Assembly (NCBI GenBank): GCA_900544515.1
Contig: UQVI01000016.1
Span: 1-18,333, forward strand
Source of the DNA: an uncultured Oscillospiraceae bacterium
Lineage (GTDB): Bacteria > Bacillota > Clostridia > Oscillospirales > Acutalibacteraceae
Reading direction: 5' to 3'
Length of the DNA: 18,333 bases
The notes beneath the pieces were generated by a model. The model searched no databases, had not been told where the DNA came from, and saw only the letters and a program-made list of their open reading frames with translations. Shown piece after piece: positions 1 through 6,056 of this stretch; position 1 is the stretch's first letter; each line of letters opens with the position of its first letter. The position numbers and the translations under genes were made by a program.

Positions 1-15
1 ATATAAATACAATTA

Positions 16-49
16 CAAAGGCAGGATTTCCAGAGAAATCCTGCCTTTG
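16..49 (-). terminator. Rho-independent terminator of the surface-protein gene
   Basis: A perfect 14-bp inverted repeat (arms CAAAGGCAGGATTT at 16-29 and its complement at 36-49) encloses a 6-nt loop. Read on the minus strand it is followed by a T-rich stretch (complement of 1-15). It lies about 55 bp after the stop codon of the IPKTG surface-protein gene, so it most likely ends that transcript. Confidence 0.8.
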
Positions 50-102
50 CTGAGGTAGAAACAGTAAAAACTGATTTCTGTATTAAAATAAACTCATTTC
101 AA

Positions 103-3100
103 TTATTCAGCGGCTTCGCTGCTCTTTCTCTTCTTGTATGCAACGAAAGACACTGCGATTGCTGCAGCAAGTACAACATATACTGCACCCATTACATATG
201 CAGATTCTTCTCCGCCTGTCTTAGGAATCAGAGGATTCTTAAGAAGCTTTTTATTGGCAGATGAGTTGTTTGCGTCGGCGGAGTTTGAAGAGCCGTTATT
301 GTTCTTCTTTCCACCAAGTCCAAAGAGGTCTTTAAGCTTATCAAAAATAGCAAGTGAACCTGAACCGCTGCTATTGCTGCTTGAATTCGTATTATCATCA
401 TCTGCCGGCTCATCAGGGTCTGCAGGCTTAACAGGCTTATCAATCGGATCGCCCTTAGTCTCACCAAGAAGGTCAAGAATCTCTCCATAAGTGTCGACTT
501 TGCCTATCTGTGCCCAAACATCAGTATAATTTGTAACCATTGATGCAAGACCGCCGAGATTATCCGTAACAAGCTTTCTCACAGCTGCATATACATCCTT
601 ATCAGCAAATACTACATCATAAATGTAATAGAAAATTGTTGAGAAAGCAGAATCTACATCACCATTTCTAAGGATGAAATACTTGTTGAAATCAGATGAG
701 CTTTCAACAACCTGAAGTGTACAGCAGTTCGCAAGTTTAGTCCAGTTAATCGGAGGAAGTGTAATTGTAAGCGGTGAGCCTGTAAGACCTGAAAGGTCGA
801 TAGGCTGAGAAATCATATTATTGATTGTCTGCTTGGATACATCAAGGCCACCAAGCATATCACTCAACAAACCAAAGGACTTAGCTGCCTCTTTAAGTGC
901 GTTGTTAATCATATCGTTATCAATTACATAAGCGATACGAGGAAGAACTTTAATCAGTCCGTTAAGCGGATCCGGTGACACCACATCAACAACATCTGTA
1001 AAGAGATGGTCAATAACCGGCTTTAAGAACTGATCAGCAGCAACATAGGCGCCTTTATCTTCTCTTACCTTTTCATAATTTGCTTTATATTCTGCCTGTG
1101 TAGGAAGTCCAACCATTCCCAGCTGCTCAAGAAGAGGAATAAGGGATGCGTAAACACCTGTCTGGTATTTGCCATCTGATGTCATATAATCAAACATCTT
1201 GATATTTACATCAACATTCATAAGTCCCATTGCTTTGATTTTTCCATCAGGAGCAAGGAGGGTTGTGATAGGGCGAAGAACTGCAAGGAGAGCATCTGCA
1301 AATCCCTCACGGTTTCCCGCTTTGAAGCCAAAATCTTCAGCCGTAAATGTGACATTTGCAAGGTTAACAACCTTTTCAGTAGCATCCTTACCTTCTACTG
1401 CCTTAATCTTAGCAATTGCACCTGCATACTTGTCGCCGTCTGCTGCAAGAAAATCAGCAAGCTTATCAGTTGTTACAATCCAACTGATAATTTGACCGAG
1501 CTTGAACTTCATCTTCGTGCCCATAGCATCTACTTCAATTTCGCTTTGATCCTGAATCAGAGTAGCATAAAGGTCAAAAATAGCCTCAATGATTGATGGC
1601 TGATACAGATTATCTTTAAGTACATTATCCAAACCGTTTGAAAGGTCTATATCCTTTGCAACCAATGGAATCAGTGTGTTAGCAACAAGATTCCAGAGCT
1701 CATCAACAGCACTCTGAATACCGCCTGTTGTCCAAGCAACCTCGCTGTTTTCAGGACGAACGAATGGAGTTGTCTGGAATTTGGCAAGCTCACTTGCATA
1801 ATTATTCATATCCATAATAGGATTCTGAATCAGAACATATTTATCATAAAGCTCTGATGGAATTGTAGACTTAAACTCATCCATAAGCTTATATTTAGCA
1901 TAAGCCTCATTCTGAACAGCAACTGTGATCTTGTTCATATCAACAGCTTTCATAAAGTCATAAAAGCCCTTAGTTGCCACATTGACAAGCTTTTCCTTAA
2001 CATCTGCAGGAACTTTACCCTGATACTCACCGCTCATAGCGTGGTATTTTTCAATAGCATCTTTAACAACAGAGTCTGTGAGCTTATTCTCATCAACTTT
2101 ACTCATAAACTCAACAAAAACATTCAGTCTGTTGTTATTTACCACATTCTGCAAATCATTGACAAGAGCGTTCACATTTTTCTTTGAAAATACAATCTGA
2201 TTGTCGTAAACCGTGTTAGCATCTACATCTTCATTGTAAGCATCAGAACTGCCCAATTTATAGTTAAGTGATGATGCAACATTGAGATAACTATGCCCCA
2301 TAATTTTTGAAAGAACAGTGCTTGCAACAGGATTCTCAACTGCCTTGATTGCAGCATCAACTGCATCAATTTCAGCCTCTGTTACCTTTTGTGCATTAAA
2401 GTTCTTCATACCTGTCTCATAAGCAAGATTTGCAGCCTTCTTGAAAGAATCTCCGAAAACAGGAGCAAAAAGTTCTATAACCTTTGTATATGCTTCTTGT
2501 CCGTAAGGAACACTCTCTGACATAAATTTTGCATTTACATCTTCATATGCAGTTTTATATGTAACAGCACTATGATTAGATTTCCATGCTCTCTTTCCGC
2601 TGCTTCCGCTCATAAATGTAGAATAGCTTGGAGCTGAAGGATCATTCTTACCGGCCTTATCCTGATAATAGTTGAAAGCAATTCTGCCGATATTGTCAGT
2701 AAGATAGTTGTTATCCGTTGTAGGAGTCATCTGATAGAAATAAAAAGCATCACCATTTGGATAAATGATATTAGCAAACTCTACACCTGTAGGTGTCAGA
2801 GTTGAAATGGCATCAACAGTGTTTTCAAAATGTGCATAACCTGCTGTCTTCTTCTGGAAATCGAAAGAAGAATTGAAAAGAACATCATCTACCTTAACAT
2901 AAATTTTGCTCATAACATCAATTGCCTGCTGCCACTCCTTAGGAAAAGCACCAATCATATCAACAAGTTTATCAATACCTTTTGTGGAACCGTAAACCTT
3001 AGCATTTGAACTTGTTAAGTTTGCTTCTTCTCTGCCAACCTTTTCAGCAGCATAGTAGAGATAGAACCCATAGTACGCAACACCAAGATCAATCTTCTCA

Positions 3101-3354
3101 TCGGCACTTAAAGCCTTAAGCTTTGCTGTTGCATTATCAAATGATGTAACGGCACTTTCATAGTTTTTGTTTGTTGGCGAGAATAATGCAGTTCTATAGT
3201 TAAAGAACTCATCAATCGCAGTTTTAGCATCAGTGACCGCCTGCACACTTCTTTCCTTAGCCTCGTCAGCAAATGCACTGAAGCCCACTGTTAATGTAGA
3301 AAGAAGAATAAGCACAGCTAAAAACAGACTGATAAAACGCCTTCCTTTTCTCAT
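103..3354 (-). CDS. Large secreted cell-wall-anchored surface protein with IPKTG sorting signal
   Basis: 1083 residues, no family recognised. Seen: an N-terminal signal peptide (MRKGRR, then a hydrophobic core, probable cleavage after AFA at about residue 29). A long, mostly helical-looking ectodomain follows (about 30-970) with one duplicated unit of about 45 residues at 413 and 464. Then come a Pro/Asp-rich linker (about 975-990) and a Ser/Asn-rich linker (about 990-1035). The C-terminus is a classic sorting signal: IPKTG at 1043-1047, a hydrophobic segment, and the basic tail KKRK. Sortase cleavage between T and G is expected, linking the protein to peptidoglycan. The ATG has a good Shine-Dalgarno sequence (AAAGGAG, complement of about 3364-3370). 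It is a monocistronic unit with its own promoter and terminator. A class B sortase gene lies about 1 kb away, beyond a TetR regulator. The function could be adhesion, binding or structure; the sequence does not decide. Confidence 0.9.
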   Translation of the reverse strand: MRKGRRFISLFLAVLILLSTLTVGFSAFADEAKERSVQAVTDAKTAIDEFFNYRTALFSPTNKNYESAVTSFDNATAKLKALSADEKIDLGVAYYGFYLYYAAEKVGREEANLTSSNAKVYGSTKGIDKLVDMIGAFPKEWQQAIDVMSKIYVKVDDVLFNSSFDFQKKTAGYAHFENTVDAISTLTPTGVEFANIIYPNGDAFYFYQMTPTTDNNYLTDNIGRIAFNYYQDKAGKNDPSAPSYSTFMSGSSGKRAWKSNHSAVTYKTAYEDVNAKFMSESVPYGQEAYTKVIELFAPVFGDSFKKAANLAYETGMKNFNAQKVTEAEIDAVDAAIKAVENPVASTVLSKIMGHSYLNVASSLNYKLGSSDAYNEDVDANTVYDNQIVFSKKNVNALVNDLQNVVNNNRLNVFVEFMSKVDENKLTDSVVKDAIEKYHAMSGEYQGKVPADVKEKLVNVATKGFYDFMKAVDMNKITVAVQNEAYAKYKLMDEFKSTIPSELYDKYVLIQNPIMDMNNYASELAKFQTTPFVRPENSEVAWTTGGIQSAVDELWNLVANTLIPLVAKDIDLSNGLDNVLKDNLYQPSIIEAIFDLYATLIQDQSEIEVDAMGTKMKFKLGQIISWIVTTDKLADFLAADGDKYAGAIAKIKAVEGKDATEKVVNLANVTFTAEDFGFKAGNREGFADALLAVLRPITTLLAPDGKIKAMGLMNVDVNIKMFDYMTSDGKYQTGVYASLIPLLEQLGMVGLPTQAEYKANYEKVREDKGAYVAADQFLKPVIDHLFTDVVDVVSPDPLNGLIKVLPRIAYVIDNDMINNALKEAAKSFGLLSDMLGGLDVSKQTINNMISQPIDLSGLTGSPLTITLPPINWTKLANCCTLQVVESSSDFNKYFILRNGDVDSAFSTIFYYIYDVVFADKDVYAAVRKLVTDNLGGLASMVTNYTDVWAQIGKVDTYGEILDLLGETKGDPIDKPVKPADPDEPADDDNTNSSSNSSGSGSLAIFDKLKDLFGLGGKKNNNGSSNSADANNSSANKKLLKNPLIPKTGGEESAYVMGAVYVVLAAAIAVSFVAYKKRKSSEAAE
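310..354 (-). other. Hydrophobic/amphipathic island inside the low-complexity wall linker
   Basis: Residues 1001-1015 of the surface protein (LAIFDKLKDLFGLGG) interrupt an otherwise Ser/Asn/Gly-rich linker. The spacing of hydrophobic residues suits a short amphipathic helix. Wall-spanning linkers are normally uniform and hydrophilic, so this may be a small binding or membrane-contact element. This is inference from composition only. Confidence 0.4.
1831..2118 (-). repeat. Tandem duplicated helical unit in the surface protein
   Basis: Two units start at residues 413 (FVEFMSKVDENKLT) and 464 (FYDFMKAVDMNKIT). They share F, F, M, V-D, N-K, T, V, A, K-Y, M, E and P at equivalent positions, with a one-residue gap near the end; about one third of positions are identical. 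The unit resembles in size the three-helix-type repeats of Gram-positive surface proteins, but I cannot assign it to a named family. Confidence 0.55.
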
Positions 3355-3397
3355 TTAAAACGTCTCCTTTACTAAACATACAGTTTGTAAAAAAAAT

Positions 3398-3408
3398 AAA
3401 ACAAACCG
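3398..3408 (+). promoter_or_regulatory. Candidate second TetR half-site in the surface-protein leader
   Basis: AAAACAAACCG matches the left arm of the palindrome at 3563-3590 (AAAACAGACCG) in 10 of 11 positions and in the same orientation. It is also the complement of that palindrome's right arm extended by one base. It lies between the predicted transcription start (about 3417) and the ribosome binding site of the surface-protein gene, where bound repressor would block the transcript. No clear mirror half-site accompanies it; a looser GTTTGT at 3383-3388 faces it at 12 nt distance. Confidence 0.35.
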
Positions 3409-3423
3409 CTTTTTACAAATACG

Positions 3424-3451
3424 ATTCTATCACAACTAAAATAATTGTCAA
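3424..3451 (-). promoter_or_regulatory. Promoter of the surface-protein gene
   Basis: On the minus strand a perfect -35 box TTGACA (complement of 3446-3451) and a -10 box TAGAAT (complement of 3424-3429) are 16 bp apart, with a TGn extension before the -10. The predicted start near 3417 gives a leader of about 60 nt ending in AAAGGAG. Confidence 0.8.
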
Positions 3452-3562
3452 TAGATTATCAAATCTTTCATTTTTATTGTTAATTATTACTATATTTTCA
3501 ACACGGTTTTTGTGTATTATTTATCAATTTTTAATAACACCGTTGTAATAGTCTGAGATTTT

Positions 3563-3590
3563 AAAAACAGACCGATATTGGTTTGTTTTT
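3563..3590. promoter_or_regulatory. 28-bp imperfect palindrome, candidate TetR-family operator
   Basis: Arms AAAAACAGACC and GGTTTGTTTTT flank the centre GATATT; 12 of 14 base pairs are symmetric. It ends 1 bp before the -35 box of the TetR gene's promoter. TetR-family repressors usually bind palindromes of this size near their own promoter, so autoregulation is likely. The site was found by symmetry and position only. Confidence 0.6.
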
Positions 3591-3591
3591 G

Positions 3592-3620
3592 TTTACTTTT
3601 ATATTACAATATGTTATAAT
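3592..3620 (+). promoter_or_regulatory. Promoter of the TetR-family regulator
   Basis: A perfect extended -10 (TGTTATAAT, the TATAAT box at 3615-3620) is preceded at 17 bp by TTTACT (3592-3597, four of six consensus bases). The predicted start is around 3627, which gives a leader of about 32 nt. Confidence 0.75.
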
Positions 3621-3658
3621 ATACTTATGAAAAAGAATAATGAAAAGAGACCGCACAT

Positions 3659-4306
3659 ATGAACCAAAGAGAAAAAAGTATAAACAGCATATATTATATT
3701 ATCGAATGTGCCATTGAAGAATTTGCTGATAAGGGTGTTAATGTATCACTTAACAATATATGCAGAAAAAACGGTATTTCAAAAGGCAAACTTTACCACC
3801 ATTTTACATCAAAAGAAGAATTGCTTTGTGCCTGCGTATGCTATGCACTTGATAATTTAAGTGAGGATATTAATGATTTTGAAATTGACGATTCCTTGAG
3901 TATTGAAGAAAATTTTCACAATTATTATAAAGCCCGAATATTATATTGGCACAAATATCCATTGCATCTGACAATATTAAGACTTGCATATGTTCTCAGA
4001 AACAGAGAATTCACCGACGAATCCATGATGAAAATAGCACAGCATAAAAAAGGCTGGGACAATGCAATAAAGCATAAGGTGCTGCAGATGATTCATTCAA
4101 AAAATTCTAAACTTAAAATAGGTGATGAAAGCTTTGCAGATCTGACAATTCTTTTATATGAAAATACATTTCAGGCTATGGAAAGTAAAGTGGTAAGAGC
4201 AGTAGTAAATCACGAAACCGAAAATGCCAAAAAGCTTTCCGACGAACTTTTGAAGCATTACGACACCATTATCTCGACTGTCCTTTATGGCATTTTCGAA
4301 CAATAA
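3659..4306 (+). CDS. TetR/AcrR-family transcriptional regulator
   Basis: 215 residues, the usual TetR size. Residues about 8-58 form the TetR N-terminal helix-turn-helix: a helix ending AIEEFADKG, then the recognition region ISKGKLYHHFTSKEELL, where the GxLYHHF-xSKEEL signature is diagnostic. The remaining 150 residues would be the all-helical ligand-binding and dimer domain, too variable to predict a ligand. The ATG follows only a weak purine-rich GAAAAGAG. It is transcribed divergently from the IPKTG surface-protein gene. A 28-bp palindrome abuts its own promoter and a similar half-site lies in the surface-protein leader, so self-repression and control of the surface protein are both plausible. 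It runs into a bidirectional terminator shared with the sortase operon. The family call is firm; the targets are inferred. Confidence 0.9.
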   Translation: MNQREKSINSIYYIIECAIEEFADKGVNVSLNNICRKNGISKGKLYHHFTSKEELLCACVCYALDNLSEDINDFEIDDSLSIEENFHNYYKARILYWHKYPLHLTILRLAYVLRNREFTDESMMKIAQHKKGWDNAIKHKVLQMIHSKNSKLKIGDESFADLTILLYENTFQAMESKVVRAVVNHETENAKKLSDELLKHYDTIISTVLYGIFEQ

Positions 4307-4336
4307 TCACACTCCATAAAATATTCATACAGAACA

Positions 4337-4371
4337 AAAAACCGCAGTATCATTCATGACACTGCGGTTTT
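4337..4371. terminator. Bidirectional terminator between TetR and sortase genes
   Basis: Perfect 11-bp arms AAAACCGCAGT (4338-4348) and ACTGCGGTTTT (4361-4371) enclose a short loop with two further internal pairs. The run of A on one side and of T on the other lets it end the TetR transcript (plus) and the phosphoribosyltransferase-like/sortase transcript (minus). Confidence 0.85.
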
Positions 4372-4387
4372 CAACTTCCTATTCAGT

Positions 4388-5251
4388 TTATTCATTTTCA
4401 TAGGGATACCAATATTCATCATTTGAATACTGATTATCTATACCCATAATATCGCAATATCTCTGAGGATATTTAGGATTACTGTTTTTCACAGCCTTTG
4501 AAGTGTTACTGTTTACGCTCTCACCGTTTCTTACAAGCCTTGCAACCACTACAATTCTTGCATCTGCTCTGTAATCGCCTGTATCCATTCCTCTGTAACA
4601 GGTTGAAAGGGTGAGTATTTTATCACCACTGTTAACATCAACATCTGTTTTATACAGTGTACGCTTATTCACCTCGCTGATGTAACCATTAAAATTGTCA
4701 CCGCCGAGATGAGGATAGACATAGTTAAACACATATCCACCGTCCTCATTCTCATCTGCGTTTGTGATAAACACGGCAAAAATCTTCCACTGCCTGTCCT
4801 CATAAGCAGTATCAAAAAGAATCACAGGATGCTGCTTATAAAACTCTATATCATCATATTTCACAAGCTCTGAAAACATTGTGGTATCCAGCCAGTTATG
4901 GCCATAGAGGACAGTATTGAAATCCTCTGAAAAAGGATTGCACTCGGTGCTCATATAAATTGCACCGCGCTCCTCCTCTTTTTTATCAAAGTTGTGGGTA
5001 AGATAAAACTCATTATCCTCTCTCTGCACAACAGGATAGTCAATATCCGTACCGTCAATTTTAATATATCCTACAAAATCACTGTTCCTGTCAATATAGC
5101 TTTGATACTTTGATGTTTCAGATGTACTGACTGTATCAGCATTTTTTGTTGTACTGTATGCATCATCAGCTTTGGAATGAAAATAAAACACTGCAAAAAT
5201 GCATGCAACTATCAGCAAAACAGGTATTATGATTCCGGCTGATTTTTTCAT
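4388..5251 (-). CDS. srtB: Class B sortase
   Basis: 287 residues from the ATG at 5251. An in-frame TTG one codon earlier is less likely, because the AAAGGAT ribosome site is best spaced for the ATG. One N-terminal membrane segment (about 5-24) leaves the catalytic domain outside. The sortase triad is visible: His118 in LYGHNW, Cys218 in TLSTC, and Arg232 in DARIVVVARLVR. Class B features are the long domain, the MFSEL..Y.D..FY..HP block after the His, and VGYIKIDGTDIDYPVVQ at the start of the domain. It is the second gene of an operon, 30 bp after the phosphoribosyltransferase-like gene. Sortases transfer a surface protein cleaved at xPxTG or NPxTN to peptidoglycan. Clostridial class B enzymes are known that take PxTG-type signals, so the nearby IPKTG protein is a plausible substrate; this pairing is inferred from proximity. 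Confidence 0.9.
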   Translation of the reverse strand: MKKSAGIIIPVLLIVACIFAVFYFHSKADDAYSTTKNADTVSTSETSKYQSYIDRNSDFVGYIKIDGTDIDYPVVQREDNEFYLTHNFDKKEEERGAIYMSTECNPFSEDFNTVLYGHNWLDTTMFSELVKYDDIEFYKQHPVILFDTAYEDRQWKIFAVFITNADENEDGGYVFNYVYPHLGGDNFNGYISEVNKRTLYKTDVDVNSGDKILTLSTCYRGMDTGDYRADARIVVVARLVRNGESVNSNTSKAVKNSNPKYPQRYCDIMGIDNQYSNDEYWYPYENE

Positions 5252-5281
5252 CAAAATATCCTTTCGTGATAAACCGGAATT

Positions 5282-5926
5282 TTACAGCAAGGAATAGCCA
5301 TAGCCATTTGCTATTGCGTCTACCCTTTCGCCTGCCCTGCAATGGGGACAATCGTGCGGAGCATACGCCTCATATCCCGGAACATCCTCTTTTGTAAATA
5401 TTGTATTAACCTCTACACCCTCTACAGAATTCACAGCTGAGAAAACGGATGTAACGCCTGCAACCTTACCGCCGTAATAAGTAACGCTTTCCATTGCTCT
5501 TGCAACCGTTTTACCGCTTGTTATACATGAAATCAGAATAACCACATCTCTTCCCTGAATCAATTTTTTAAGATTGTCGCGGAAAATAATATTGCCTGAC
5601 GCATCATATTCAGGACCTAAAACATAAACGCTGTTATCAGGATTCGGATTAAGCATATTCGGACGTGAAAGCTCGTGTGCAAGATAAGCACCCAGTGCCT
5701 GTGTTTCATAAAGGCACAAAACCGTATCAACATTAATATTTCTTTCAGCGTAATACTGTGCCATAAGCATAGCAGCATCCACTGAAGCATTATGATTATG
5801 CTTTATATCAGATGTCCCAATATAATAATTCAGATGTGATGATGCAGAGATAAAGTGACCCGGCATTGCGTGAATAAACACCCTTTCATCTCTGGATGAT
5901 GTTATTGTGTAAACAGGCTTATCCAT
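5282..5926 (-). CDS. Phosphoribosyltransferase-like protein with degenerate PRPP loop
   Basis: 214 residues with the layout of a type I phosphoribosyltransferase related to orotate phosphoribosyltransferase. The strand-loop motif that binds PRPP is recognisable at 128-140 (VVILISCITSGKT), followed by an amphipathic helix and a GGKVAGVTSVFSAV strand. The acidic pair normally found in this loop (as in VDDVITTGGT) is replaced by Ser-Cys, so ordinary PRPP chemistry is doubtful. Near the C-terminus CPHCRAGERVDAIANGYGYS carries a CxxC pair (Cys193, Cys196), perhaps a metal site. Similar clostridial proteins are often annotated as orotate phosphoribosyltransferase; there are no pyrimidine genes here. 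ATG with AAGGAG, own promoter, first gene before the sortase. The fold is fairly sure; the activity is not known. Confidence 0.7.
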   Translation of the reverse strand: MDKPVYTITSSRDERVFIHAMPGHFISASSHLNYYIGTSDIKHNHNASVDAAMLMAQYYAERNINVDTVLCLYETQALGAYLAHELSRPNMLNPNPDNSVYVLGPEYDASGNIIFRDNLKKLIQGRDVVILISCITSGKTVARAMESVTYYGGKVAGVTSVFSAVNSVEGVEVNTIFTKEDVPGYEAYAPHDCPHCRAGERVDAIANGYGYSLL

Positions 5927-5960
5927 AGTAAAAGCTCCTTATTATATATCTAATATAATA

Positions 5961-5989
5961 ATTTTACATTACTTAAAGCATTTTTTCAA
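5961..5989 (-). promoter_or_regulatory. Promoter of the phosphoribosyltransferase-like/sortase operon
   Basis: On the minus strand TTGAAA (complement of 5984-5989) and TAAAAT (complement of 5961-5966) are 17 bp apart. The predicted start near 5955 leaves a leader of about 28 nt ending in AAGGAG before the ATG at 5926. Confidence 0.7.
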
Positions 5990-5999
5990 CAAATGTATA

Positions 6000-6028
6000 T
6001 GTACAAAATAATACGGATTATTTGTACA
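6000..6028. repeat. Inverted repeat upstream of the sortase-operon promoter
   Basis: TGTACAAAATAAT (6000-6012) and ATTATTTGTACA (6017-6028) are complementary apart from one extra A, around an ACGG centre. It lies 10 bp upstream of the -35 box at 5984-5989 and about 30 bp after the stop codon of the CCA gene. It may be an operator of the sortase operon or a weak, AT-rich terminator for the CCA gene. No long T run follows on the minus strand, which favours an operator slightly. Confidence 0.4.
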
Positions 6029-6056
6029 AAATAGACAAATGGTGAAAATGAACCGG

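Larger units (their letters stand above)
3355..3658. other. Divergent 304-bp regulatory spacer
   Basis: This very AT-rich spacer separates the surface-protein gene (minus) from the TetR gene (plus). It holds two back-to-back promoters, a 28-bp palindrome and a half-site copy, each listed separately. Between about 3452 and 3560 I see only AT-rich DNA without a convincing hairpin, open reading frame or RNA gene. Confidence 0.7.

Noticed and set aside
134..490. 118-codon plus-strand open frame opposite the end of the surface-protein gene.
   Set aside because: A mirror of the Ser/Asn/Pro-rich linker; poly-Ser/Leu composition is an artefact of the opposite strand.
3500..3560. Apparent inverted repeat between CAACACGG and ACACCGTTG in the divergent spacer.
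   Set aside because: Writing out the complement shows the arms do not pair; only scattered matches remain.
3627..3662. Eleven-codon open reading frame before the TetR gene (ATG at 3627, stop overlapping the TetR start).
   Set aside because: The ATG falls at the predicted transcription start, 7 bp after the -10 box, with no room for a ribosome site; most likely coincidence.
5282..5926. Calling this gene pyrE (orotate phosphoribosyltransferase).
   Set aside because: The acidic pair of the PRPP loop is missing and no pyrimidine gene is nearby, so only the fold is claimed.
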